A program made the position numbers and the translations under genes. A stretch of DNA of 64,000 nucleotides from Parabacteroides sp. PH5-46 (GTDB lineage Bacteria; Bacteroidota; Bacteroidia; Bacteroidales; Tannerellaceae): assembly GCF_029892785.1 (NCBI RefSeq), contig NZ_JARXXA010000014.1:1-64000 (forward strand), given 5' to 3'. This document shows, one piece after another, positions 43,193-51,645 of this stretch; position 1 is the first letter of the stretch; each line of letters begins with the position of its first letter. Below the pieces are notes generated by a model. The model searched no databases. It was given only the letters and a program-made list of their open reading frames with translations, and had not been told where the DNA came from.

Positions 43193-44305
43193 ATGAAGAG
43201 AAGACTTTTTGCCTTATTATTGTTATTTCCATTTCTCGTCAGTTGTATCCAGGATGAACCATTATCACCTTATGCAGATATAGAAACATTCTCCTTGCCA
43301 AATGATGTTACTCTCAGCGATGCAACGTTCAATCAGACAAACATCTCTATTCATGTGAAGAAAAGCGCCAACTTAACGGCTCTTATACCAACTGTTACTA
43401 TTTCAGAAGGTGCAACTATTACACCTGATCCATCAATAGCCCAGGACTTCAACAAAGAAGTAAAATATGTTGTAACAGCAGCTGATGGCAAGCACCAGAG
43501 AGAGTACACAATACAAACTATAACCACATCGGCTTACAGTTATAGTTTTGAAAACTGGGAAAAACTAGACCCTAATGCAATCTATGAAACTCCGGTAGAA
43601 TATGATAGTGAGGGAAAACGAACCACCCTCTGGGACTCAAGCAACAAAGGTATCAACATCTACAAACAGAATGAATATAAAAGGCCGGAAGAGTTTCCTA
43701 TTCACAAAACAAGCAATATGGTAACTCATGGAAAATATTCAGCGGAAATGTTAACGATGGTGGGGCCCGGAGATATTTTAGGGATGATTAATATTCCTAT
43801 TGTTGCCGGCTCTCTGTTTATGGGAGTGATGGATCCGCTTTATGCATTAAAAGATCCTCTGTTATCCACTCGCTTCGGATTACCGTTCTATGACAAACCT
43901 CTCCGTATGACCGGTAAATACATGTATAGAGCCGGAACAGAAAATTATATTGATCCGAATGGTAAAGTTTTACCTAATGTAAAAGACTCATGCGCCATAT
44001 ATGGCGTGTTCTTCCGGGTGGATAATGCTTCCATGATGCTGGACGGCACAAACATACGGATACATCCCAACATTGTTGCCATGGGTATGATGTCACCGGA
44101 AGAACGTGCAGGAAGTAAAGGAGAAGGAATGGTTCCGTTTGATATTACTTTCGAGTACAAAAAAGACCATATCGTTGACTTCGAGAGATACCAATACAAA
44201 CTCGCCCTTATCTTCAGTTCCAGTTTCTATGGAGACCGTTACGAAGGAACCCCCGGTAGTCACCTGATTATAGATGAGGTAGCAGTTATTATTGACGAAG
44301 AATAA
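43193..44305 (+). CDS. PCMD-domain lipoprotein
   Basis: A 370-residue lipoprotein (lipobox FLVSC, Cys about 18) with a putative carbohydrate metabolism domain (PCMD, PF13201) in its C-terminal two thirds, marked by YSYSFENWEKLDP, the central beta-sandwich and the C-terminal HLIIDEVAVIID. The N-terminal 90 residues form a beta-rich region with ATITPDPSIAQDFNKEVKYVVTAADG, a fold often found before PCMD. Start chosen at 43193, where the signal peptide begins. A beta-barrel protein follows 14 nt later. The function of the pair is not known. Confidence 0.75.
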   Translation: MKRRLFALLLLFPFLVSCIQDEPLSPYADIETFSLPNDVTLSDATFNQTNISIHVKKSANLTALIPTVTISEGATITPDPSIAQDFNKEVKYVVTAADGKHQREYTIQTITTSAYSYSFENWEKLDPNAIYETPVEYDSEGKRTTLWDSSNKGINIYKQNEYKRPEEFPIHKTSNMVTHGKYSAEMLTMVGPGDILGMINIPIVAGSLFMGVMDPLYALKDPLLSTRFGLPFYDKPLRMTGKYMYRAGTENYIDPNGKVLPNVKDSCAIYGVFFRVDNASMMLDGTNIRIHPNIVAMGMMSPEERAGSKGEGMVPFDITFEYKKDHIVDFERYQYKLALIFSSSFYGDRYEGTPGSHLIIDEVAVIIDEE

Positions 44306-44319
44306 GAACAAGAACAAGT

Positions 44320-45081
44320 ATGAAAACACACTATATCAAAGCAGTAATCGCTCTTTTAGCAGTTATCTTCTTTTGCGAAACAAGTTGGTCGCAGGATTAC
44401 AGTTCCCGCAAATGGGAGTATAAGTTTTTTGCCGGTTATAACTTAGGAGGAAGTACCCCTCTGCCATTACCGGCTGAAATACGAAAAATAAACTCCTGGA
44501 GTCCGGGTTTTACCGGTTCGCTGGCCTTTCACGCAACTCGCTGGCTGACTCCGGAATGGGGAATAACCTCCGGACTGGCTATCGACCTGAAAGGAATGAT
44601 AATCAAAGCCGATGTTAAATACATGATGACCAATCTGGTAGTGGGTGAAGGTGACAATACCGGTACGTTTAGTGGAATGTTCACCGGAGAAAACAAAACA
44701 AAAGTAAGGAACGGCTATCTCGTTCTCCCCCTTTTAGCTACATGGCGTCCTGTGGATAAGTGGACGTTCCGCTTAGGTGGGTATTTTGCCTCTCAACAAG
44801 ATGCTAAATTTGAAGGTTCAGCTTCCAATGGCTACATACGTACCGGAGGACCTGCCGGAGATCGGATCAATATCGAAACAGCCACCTTTGACTTTTCCGA
44901 AAATATACGAAGCGTTGATGCCGGCTTAATGGCCTCAACTGACTGGTTTTTTACCGACAAAATGGCTATTACCGGACAATTATCATGGGGGCTTGTACCA
45001 CTCTTCCCGTCTAATTTCAACGGTATCCCTTACAAGATGTACAATGTGTACTTCCTGACAGGGATTGCATACCGGCTATAG
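44320..45081 (+). CDS. Outer membrane beta-barrel protein, PorT-like
   Basis: A 253-residue protein with a Sec signal peptide (cleavage near TSWSQ) followed by alternating aromatic beta strands: WEYKFFAGYNLGGSTPLP, FTGSLAFHATRWLTPEWG, TSGLAIDLKGM, and the C-terminal YKMYNVYFLTGIAYRL. This is the layout of small outer-membrane barrels (PF13568). It forms a bicistronic unit with the PCMD lipoprotein, with 14 nt between them. A surface pair with a receptor or adhesive role is conceivable but unproven. Confidence 0.75.
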   Translation: MKTHYIKAVIALLAVIFFCETSWSQDYSSRKWEYKFFAGYNLGGSTPLPLPAEIRKINSWSPGFTGSLAFHATRWLTPEWGITSGLAIDLKGMIIKADVKYMMTNLVVGEGDNTGTFSGMFTGENKTKVRNGYLVLPLLATWRPVDKWTFRLGGYFASQQDAKFEGSASNGYIRTGGPAGDRINIETATFDFSENIRSVDAGLMASTDWFFTDKMAITGQLSWGLVPLFPSNFNGIPYKMYNVYFLTGIAYRL

Positions 45082-45094
45082 TCTCTCTTTATAA

Positions 45095-46615
45095 TTACTG
45101 GTGCTCCGGCCTTAATAAGTCGTTTACTGTTTTTACTGGATTGAAGGTTTCTATGGGAACTTCCACAAAGACAGTATTCCAATTACTCATGGCTCCGTTC
45201 CATAAACCGGGTAATTCCAAAGCCTTCAGTTCTTTTCCGTCTTTACTTTTGATGGATATGAAACCGGTATTTTTGTCTACGAAATCCGGTAGGTCAAACT
45301 TATTCCCCTTATAATCCTTAATGGCGCAAACCAAGTCTACAGGGTTGAAGTGAGTTCCTTTTTCAAATAATTCCCTTTTTTCGGGCTCGTTCAGGTTTAT
45401 TTGTGAACTTTCCAGTATTTGCAGAGAAATAGTGCCGTCTGCATTCACCGCCAGGAAAGGGCCTCCTCCCGGCTCGCCTACATTCTTCACCATACCGCAC
45501 ACACGTAATGGACGGTTCAGTTTTTCCTTCAGGTAAAGAACCAGTTCGGCATCTTCCAGGTATTTAATTTCTGTATTTCGGGTACAGAGTTCGTTCTGCA
45601 GGAAATGAATCATTTCTTCTATCTGCTTGTGGGTGTATTTTCCTCCGTCAATCAGCTTCAAATAGTCTGTTATTTTCTTTTGATACGACACAAGTATTCC
45701 TGCCAGTATCTTCTTATAAATCACGGTTGAATACTTAAAACTGTCGGGTACAACGTTGTCTACATTTTTAATGAATACCACATTGGCATCCAGGTCATTC
45801 AGGTTCTGAATCAAGGCGCCATGTCCTCCGGGACGGAACAGCAATTTATCCTCTTTGTCACGGAACAGTTCATTGTTCATGTCAACCGCTACCGTATTGG
45901 TAGAAGGTTTTTGCCGACTGAAAGAAATCTGGTATTCTACAGAGAATTTATCCTCATAAAAATGCTTCTTTTCGGCTACTTGCTGTTCAAACAAATGCAA
46001 ATGTTCAGGAGAAACCGTAAAGTGCAGATTCACCTCTCCCAATGTGTTTTTAGCATACATCGCTCCTTCGGCCAAGTGCTCTTCCATGGCAGTCCGTACG
46101 CATTGGGGATAGGTATGGAAAAGCAATAAACCCTTCGGCAACTGCCCATAATTCAGTCCCGGCTCATTCAGCAAAGCCGATACGATTGCTTTATATTCGC
46201 CGGCTGCCATCATTTCCGGCATATCTTTTTCGTAGTGAACCCGGCAGAATACATTCAGTTTATCAAAGAAGGCAAACTTCTCTATTTCTTGAAAAAATGT
46301 TTGCTCAAACTCGGTAGTCGGTACATCATAAGGAGCTTCCAGAAAGGCATAAAGATCCTTGAACATACGGCTGGCAGCACCTGAAGCAGGAACAAACTTC
46401 ACGATTTTCTTTCCGCTTCCCAAATACTCTTCCCAAGCGTTGATATACGTGATTTGCGTCTCTTGCGGGATAGTCATAATACCTTTTTCCACGGAAGCAG
46501 AAGCCGTTATTTCCAAAAAAGGAAAACCTTGCCTGAATGCCATAAGCTGTTCTTCTATCTGCGCTTCGGCAATACCTTTCGCTTTGATCTGATCTAAGTC
46601 TCTTGCATTTAACAT
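45095..46615 (-). CDS. DUF4301-domain protein
   Basis: A 506-residue cytoplasmic protein of the DUF4301 family, found mainly in Bacteroidetes. I see no signal peptide or membrane segment. Notable stretches are KIVKFVPASGAASRMFKDLYAFLE near the N-terminus, FRPGGHGALIQNLNDLDANVVFIKNVDNVVPD in the middle (a sugar-nucleotidyltransferase-like look, with a glycine-rich loop followed by a D-rich segment), and GMVKNVGEPGGGPF. A nucleotidyltransferase-type fold is my guess only. The gene is single, convergent with the beta-barrel gene and divergent from relA, with a TACATTTG -7 box upstream. Confidence 0.8.
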   Translation of the reverse strand: MLNARDLDQIKAKGIAEAQIEEQLMAFRQGFPFLEITASASVEKGIMTIPQETQITYINAWEEYLGSGKKIVKFVPASGAASRMFKDLYAFLEAPYDVPTTEFEQTFFQEIEKFAFFDKLNVFCRVHYEKDMPEMMAAGEYKAIVSALLNEPGLNYGQLPKGLLLFHTYPQCVRTAMEEHLAEGAMYAKNTLGEVNLHFTVSPEHLHLFEQQVAEKKHFYEDKFSVEYQISFSRQKPSTNTVAVDMNNELFRDKEDKLLFRPGGHGALIQNLNDLDANVVFIKNVDNVVPDSFKYSTVIYKKILAGILVSYQKKITDYLKLIDGGKYTHKQIEEMIHFLQNELCTRNTEIKYLEDAELVLYLKEKLNRPLRVCGMVKNVGEPGGGPFLAVNADGTISLQILESSQINLNEPEKRELFEKGTHFNPVDLVCAIKDYKGNKFDLPDFVDKNTGFISIKSKDGKELKALELPGLWNGAMSNWNTVFVEVPIETFNPVKTVNDLLRPEHQ

Positions 46616-46679
46616 AGTATGGAGCTTTTTGTTATTATCATATTCGCCTTATCCTTTTTCACAATTCGTATGTTTATGG

Positions 46680-46687
46680 CAAATGTA
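46680..46687 (-). promoter_or_regulatory. -7 box of the DUF4301 gene
   Basis: TACATTTG on the minus strand fits TAnnTTTG, giving a leader of about 58 nt. Confidence 0.45.
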
Positions 46688-46793
46688 TAAAAATAGAGCC
46701 GAATCCTGAACATATTAAAATAAAAAAAGGTACTTTTACAACATCTTCAAGAGATAGTCGTAATAAGAAGTAGGTTATTAAGTTTAGAGTGTT

Positions 46794-49022
46794 ATGACTG
46801 AATTATCATTTTTTACACCTGAAGAGAAAGTTTTATTTCGCTCAAGATATAAAGAGTTATTAGGTTGTCTTTATCAGTTCCTTGAAAAAGAGGATATTCA
46901 CAAGATGCGTGAACTGATGCAACAGGTAGTTGTCCAGGATTGTTACGGAAGAGACAAAAACGGTATCAACGGACTGCTGCGTAATATTGAAACGGCATTG
47001 ATTGCTGCTTCGGAAATTGGTTTGCGCAGAGCGCCGGTTATCGCCCTCCTCCTCTATCGCCCTGTGTTTAAAAAGATCGTAAAACTGGAAGAGGTTGAAA
47101 AGCAATTCGACAAGGATGTAGCCCTGATTATCTCAAGACTGCTCAAAACATCAGATCTGTATGCCCGCAACACAGCCGTCAATTCGGAGAACTTCCATCG
47201 TCTCTTATTCTCATTTGCCGAAGACGTACGGGTTATTCTATTAATGATAGCCGACAGACTTTACATGATGCGTATCGGCAAGCAGCTCACTAGTGACAAT
47301 GATCGCATACGCCTGGCTACGGAGGTGTCTTACCTATATGCTCCATTGGCGCATCGTCTGGGCTTTTATAAGATCAAAGGCGAACTGGAAGATTTGTCAT
47401 TAAAATACCTCGATCCGAAACAGTTTGCCTTTATCAAGAAAAAGCTGAATGAAACCAAGCGTTCCCGTGATGCTTATATTGCCGAATTTATCGCTCCGGT
47501 TCAAAAGAAGCTGGAAGAGGTCGGTTTCAACTTTGACATTAAAGGAAGAACTAAATCGATACATTCCATCAACAATAAGCTGAAGAAGCAAAAGATTGAC
47601 TTTGAAGATGTATACGACTTGTTTGCTATCCGCATCATACTGGATATGCCCAACGCCACAAAGGAAAAGGAACGGGCAGACTGCTGGCAGGTCTACTCCA
47701 TCGTAACCGCCATGTACCAGCCCAATCCCAAGCGGATGAAAGACTGGATATCCATCCCCAAGAACAATGGTTATGAGAGTCTACATGCCACCGTATTGGG
47801 CCCGCAAAACCGATGGGTGGAAGTGCAGATACGTACCCGGCGGATGGATGAAATTGCCGAGAGCGGACTGGCTGCCCACTGGAAGTACAAAGGGGTAAAG
47901 GAAGAGATGGGACTGGACGAGTTTCTGACGAATGTCCGGATGGCATTGGAATCAACAGACCTAGACCCGATGGATCTGATGAAGAACTTTAAAATGGATC
48001 TTTACAAGGACGAGATCTATGTCTTCACACCCAAAGGGGAATTACTGAAGCTACCGGTTGGGGCTACGGTGCTCGACTTTGCCTTTGCCATTCATACCGA
48101 TCTGGGTAGCAAATGTGTATCCGGAAAGGTGAACGACAAAAATGTGCCGATCCGTCAGGTACTCCATAATGGAGATACGGTATCGGTAGTTACCTCTCCT
48201 GCCCAATCACCCAAGAGAGACTGGCTTTCGTTTGCCGCCACGTCTAAAGCCCGCATAAAGATCAAACAAGCCTTGCGCGAAGAAGCTGCCAAGAGTGCCG
48301 ACTTCGCCAAAGAAATGTTGCAGCGCCGCTTCAAAAATCGCAAGATAGAGATGGATGAAGGGGTATTCCTGCGTTACATCAAAAAGAAAGGCTACAAAAC
48401 AGTTACCGATTTCTACCTTGACCTTGCCGAAGAGCATCTGGATCCCAATTCGGTTATTGAAGAATACCTGGACACCGAACAAAAGGAAAAAGAGCTAACG
48501 GTGCATCACACGGAAATACGTAGCGCCGAAGAGTTTGTTACGACCACCGAAATGGAGGAAATATCCCGCAAACAGGATGTGCTGGTAATCGATAAAGACC
48601 TGACCGGGATAGAATACAAACTGGCTAAGTGCTGCAACCCCATCTTCGGGGATGAGATTTTCGGTTTTGTGTCCACAAACGGTATCAAGATACATCGTAA
48701 AAGTTGCCCGAATGAACAGCAAATGCGTGAACGTTTCGGATATCGGATGATTGATGCCCGCTGGAGCGGCAAAGAAGGTGCAGGCGACATTGTCAACCTC
48801 CGCATAATAGGCCGGGATGACATCACAATCGTAACAAACATCACGTCTGTAATTAGTAAAGAGGCAGGTGTAACACTCCGCTCGCTGAATATCGATACCG
48901 TAGATGCCTTCTTCAGAGGACACTTCTCTGTCCTCGTAAAAAGCACCAACGCCCTGGCTCAGCTGGTAGGAAAAATCAAAGCCGTAAAAGGAGTTAAAAC
49001 AGTAGAACGGTTGAATCAATGA
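46794..49022 (+). CDS. relA: RelA-type (p)ppGpp synthetase with degenerate hydrolase domain
   Basis: A 742-residue long RSH protein of the stringent response. The N-terminal HD domain is degenerate: the HD pair normally in a LLHD motif reads LLLYRP, and the ADRLHNMRT motif reads ADRLYMMRI, so ppGpp hydrolysis is unlikely. The synthetase domain is intact (IKGRTKSIHSINNKL, VYDLFAIRIIL, NGYESLHATVLGP, EVQIRTRRMDEIAESGLAAHWKYK; about residues 250-370). TGS (about 402-465) and ACT (about 665-742) domains follow. Bacteroidetes usually also carry a bifunctional Rel/SpoT elsewhere. Its stop codon abuts the stop codon of the convergent cca gene. Confidence 0.9.
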   Translation: MTELSFFTPEEKVLFRSRYKELLGCLYQFLEKEDIHKMRELMQQVVVQDCYGRDKNGINGLLRNIETALIAASEIGLRRAPVIALLLYRPVFKKIVKLEEVEKQFDKDVALIISRLLKTSDLYARNTAVNSENFHRLLFSFAEDVRVILLMIADRLYMMRIGKQLTSDNDRIRLATEVSYLYAPLAHRLGFYKIKGELEDLSLKYLDPKQFAFIKKKLNETKRSRDAYIAEFIAPVQKKLEEVGFNFDIKGRTKSIHSINNKLKKQKIDFEDVYDLFAIRIILDMPNATKEKERADCWQVYSIVTAMYQPNPKRMKDWISIPKNNGYESLHATVLGPQNRWVEVQIRTRRMDEIAESGLAAHWKYKGVKEEMGLDEFLTNVRMALESTDLDPMDLMKNFKMDLYKDEIYVFTPKGELLKLPVGATVLDFAFAIHTDLGSKCVSGKVNDKNVPIRQVLHNGDTVSVVTSPAQSPKRDWLSFAATSKARIKIKQALREEAAKSADFAKEMLQRRFKNRKIEMDEGVFLRYIKKKGYKTVTDFYLDLAEEHLDPNSVIEEYLDTEQKEKELTVHHTEIRSAEEFVTTTEMEEISRKQDVLVIDKDLTGIEYKLAKCCNPIFGDEIFGFVSTNGIKIHRKSCPNEQQMRERFGYRMIDARWSGKEGAGDIVNLRIIGRDDITIVTNITSVISKEAGVTLRSLNIDTVDAFFRGHFSVLVKSTNALAQLVGKIKAVKGVKTVERLNQ

Positions 49023-50456
49023 TTAATCGTTAATCAGCCCCATTTCTTTTGCGCGTTGCATCATAAAGGCTTTGGCTGCTTCATATTCGTTGGGGATTTT
49101 GCCATCCAGAATCGCATTCTTTATGGCCTCTTTAAGGGCACCTACCGGAGGGGAAGGAGGCAATCCGAACGTTTGCATGATCTCCTCTCCCGAGACAGGC
49201 GGCTGAAAGTTACGCACCCGGTCTTTCTCTTCAATAAAAGCCAGTTTGTCCCGCACCAGGCGGAAGTTATTCAGGAAGCGTCGTACCTTATCGGGGTTCT
49301 TGCTTGTTATATCGGCCTCGCATAGTAGCATCAGGTCGTCAATGTCATCTCCGGCATCAAACAACAAGCGGCGGACAGCCGAATCGGTCACATCTTCGTC
49401 CACCAGGTTGATGGGCCGCATATGCAGATTTACCATCTTCTGCACATACTTCATTTTCTCATTCATAGGGAGCTTCATCCGCCGGAAAATACCCGGAAGC
49501 ATCTTCTCTCCTACGTAGTTGTGATTGTGGAAAGTCCACCCCAGGCGATTATCCCAGCGCTTGGTAGCCGGCTTGCCTATATCGTGCAACAGCGCACTCC
49601 AGCGCAGCCACAGATTGTCGGTATGCCTGCTCAGGCGGTCAAGCACCATCAGCGTATGGGTCAGATTATCCTTATGGCCGATACCTTCCTTTGTCTCCGC
49701 TCCTTTCAAAGCACTCAACTCCGGAAAAATGATCGCCAAGAGTCCCGACTTGTCCAATAACTCAAATCCGATGGAGGGTTTAGGAGAAAGGATTATTTTA
49801 TTCAGCTCGTCGGCTACGCGTTCTTTCGATATAATATGTATGCGTTCTTTATTACGCTCTATGGCATCAAAGGTATCCGGATCGATAAAGAAGCCCAGTT
49901 GGCTGGCAAAGCGAATGGCTCGCATCATCCTCAGCGGATCATCGCTGAAGGTAATATCCGGGTCAAGCGGTGTACGGATCGTTAGGTTTTCCATATCCTG
50001 AAGCCCATCAAACGGATCTACCAATTCTCCAAAGCGGTCTTTATTGAGACAGAAAGCCAAGGCATTAATGGTGAAATCGCGCCGGTTTTGGTCATCTTCA
50101 AGCGTACCATCTTCCACGATAGGTTTGCGGCTATCTGCCCGGTATGATTCCCGGCGGGCGCCTACAAATTCTATTTCCAGGTCGGCATTCTTAACCTGCG
50201 CCGTTCCGAAATTCTTGAAAACAGATACGGAGGTTGATCTACCCAACTTCTTGGCTACAGCCTTAGCCAATTCGATCCCGCTACCTACTGCCACAATATC
50301 TATATCCTTCGACTCACGCCCTAAATAGATATCCCGTACATAACCGCCGATAACATACGCATCGAGCTTCAACTCTTCTGCTGCTTCCGATATAGCCTGA
50401 AAGGGTTTTGATGAAATATGTTTTAGTATTTCCTTTTTGTCCAGATCAATATACAT
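49023..50456 (-). CDS. cca: CCA tRNA nucleotidyltransferase / poly(A) polymerase family with HD domain
   Basis: A 477-residue enzyme adding CCA to tRNA 3' ends. Nucleotidyltransferase motifs: [25 protein letters not shown] (residues around 35-55, GGxVRD and DxD) and [11 protein letters not shown]. The RNA-binding helices follow, and an HD phosphohydrolase domain starts around 290 ([13 protein letters not shown]). I start at the ATG at 50456. A TTG at 50474 would be only about 10 nt from the -7 box at 50485-50492. The gene abuts relA tail to tail. Confidence 0.92.
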   Translation of the reverse strand: MYIDLDKKEILKHISSKPFQAISEAAEELKLDAYVIGGYVRDIYLGRESKDIDIVAVGSGIELAKAVAKKLGRSTSVSVFKNFGTAQVKNADLEIEFVGARRESYRADSRKPIVEDGTLEDDQNRRDFTINALAFCLNKDRFGELVDPFDGLQDMENLTIRTPLDPDITFSDDPLRMMRAIRFASQLGFFIDPDTFDAIERNKERIHIISKERVADELNKIILSPKPSIGFELLDKSGLLAIIFPELSALKGAETKEGIGHKDNLTHTLMVLDRLSRHTDNLWLRWSALLHDIGKPATKRWDNRLGWTFHNHNYVGEKMLPGIFRRMKLPMNEKMKYVQKMVNLHMRPINLVDEDVTDSAVRRLLFDAGDDIDDLMLLCEADITSKNPDKVRRFLNNFRLVRDKLAFIEEKDRVRNFQPPVSGEEIMQTFGLPPSPPVGALKEAIKNAILDGKIPNEYEAAKAFMMQRAKEMGLIND

Positions 50457-50484
50457 TGACTTCTTACTTATCAATTCACAGGCA

Positions 50485-50492
50485 CAAAGTTA
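50485..50492 (-). promoter_or_regulatory. -7 box of cca
   Basis: TAACTTTG on the minus strand fits TAnnTTTG, giving a leader of about 22 nt to the ATG at 50456. Array E begins 87 bp upstream. Confidence 0.5.
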
Positions 50493-50578
50493 GTTTTTTC
50501 TGCTGTAAAAGAAAGAAAGTGTACAAATAAATAGGATTTAGGTAGCATGCAACTGCCATCTTTCTGCCAATGTTTTTG

Positions 50579-50666
50579 TTGGCCGATAGCCATCAACCAA
50601 TTGGCTGATAATTGTCAGTCAGTTGGCCGACGGCCGTCAGCCAATTAACCGATAATTATCGGCCAA
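50579..50666. repeat. Array E: four tandem 22-bp palindromes (cca upstream)
   Basis: Units at 50579, 50601, 50623 and 50645 abut exactly. Their centres are ATAGCCAT, ATAATTGT, ACGGCCGT and ATAATTAT (pattern AYNNNNRT), inside arms of the type TTGGCCGA and its complement. Left halves are TTGGCCGATAG, TTGGCTGATAA, TTGGCCGACGG and TTAACCGATAA. The neighbouring 22-bp segments on either side are not palindromic, so the count is four. It lies between the AraC gene (3' end) and cca. Confidence 0.88.
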
Positions 50667-50715
50667 CAATTTTCAGCTATGTTTTTCTAAAAGGATAGGG
50701 AGATATTTCGGAAAA

Positions 50716-51573
50716 CTACTTACTGTATGTTAGCTGGCGCCGGAGTTTCATCGGCGTAGTATCAAATTGCTCTTTACAGAAGCGTGTGAAATGTCCGGCA
50801 AACTTAAAGCCATGCTCCTTCCGTATATCTTCAAGAGACTTCTCGGCATCAGCTAGACTGAAACGAACATGCTTTGCTTTTTGATTTAATAACCACTGAT
50901 AAGGCGACTGGTTAAACTCTTCCTTAAACTTCCGGCTAAAAGATCTTTTCTCGCTGCCAAGTATATCAGACAATTCGTCTATCTTACTTATTTGTCGGTA
51001 ATTCCGCAATACCTGATTACGGAAGCTTGATGTTTTACCAATCACCGGATGCAGGAGAGATACCAACTCTTCTACCGAGAATAAGGCCTGAAGAAGGATT
51101 TGTAGTTCTTTATGTTTGATTTCATTCAGGATTGGTTTTTCTACCAGTTGAAGGATATAACACAACAAATGGTCGAAGAATTTACCCATGGGCTCACGGA
51201 AAGACAAGGGGGCAAAGCTATGTGAGACGCGGTCTGTCAGCTTCAGCAACTTCTGCACGTACTCGTTGTCGTCTATATCGAAGAGGTTTTCAAAACTGAA
51301 CTCTACCACCCGGCACTGCGTCAAAACCCTGCATTTAAAATCTGCCGAAATAGGAACCAGCACAAATTCAGACTCACAAATGTTCTGGTTTATAAATTCA
51401 TTACAATTAATGTTGGCTTTACCCTCCAAAAAGAATAACAAATGGTTATAATCCTTACTGAGAGCCGACCATAAAGTGTCTTCTTTCAAGATATGATATT
51501 TAAATCCAATTTGATACACAGGCGAATATAATCGTAATGACAATGGTTCTTTTATGGCAAATCTATAATTCAT
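50716..51573 (-). CDS. AraC-family transcriptional regulator
   Basis: A 285-residue regulator with a divergent N-terminal sensor domain (no clear ligand motif; EGKANINCNEFI) and a C-terminal two-HTH AraC domain: SDILGSEKRSFSRKFKEEFN and the second helix pair EDIRKEHGFKFAGHFTRFCKEQFDTTP. I start at the ATG at 51573, because the longer frame uses a TTG inside the preceding terminator. It has its own -7 box. It lies directly downstream of the fimbrial operon in the same direction, so a link to fimbrial control is possible, though position alone does not prove it. Confidence 0.85.
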   Translation of the reverse strand: MNYRFAIKEPLSLRLYSPVYQIGFKYHILKEDTLWSALSKDYNHLLFFLEGKANINCNEFINQNICESEFVLVPISADFKCRVLTQCRVVEFSFENLFDIDDNEYVQKLLKLTDRVSHSFAPLSFREPMGKFFDHLLCYILQLVEKPILNEIKHKELQILLQALFSVEELVSLLHPVIGKTSSFRNQVLRNYRQISKIDELSDILGSEKRSFSRKFKEEFNQSPYQWLLNQKAKHVRFSLADAEKSLEDIRKEHGFKFAGHFTRFCKEQFDTTPMKLRRQLTYSK

Positions 51574-51589
51574 ATTGAATAGTCCCACA

Positions 51590-51597
51590 CAAATGTA
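51590..51597 (-). promoter_or_regulatory. -7 box of the AraC gene
   Basis: TACATTTG on the minus strand fits TAnnTTTG and lies just after the terminator of the fimbrial operon. The leader would be about 10 nt. Confidence 0.5.
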
Positions 51598-51601
51598 TGG
51601 A

Positions 51602-51636
51602 AGATTGAAAGCTGAAAATAATTCAGCTTTCAATCT
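51602..51636 (-). terminator. Terminator of the fimbrial operon
   Basis: A perfect 15-bp stem (51602-51616 with 51622-51636; arm AGATTGAAAGCTGAA) with a 5-nt loop begins 10 nt past the stop codon of the giant fimbrial gene. It also contains the TTG that would otherwise extend AraC upstream. Confidence 0.8.
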
Positions 51637-51645
51637 CTGTTTTCA

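Noticed and set aside
9535-50666. The 22-bp arrays as CRISPR arrays
   Set aside because: There are no spacers: palindromic units abut directly, units within an array vary, and no cas genes are present.
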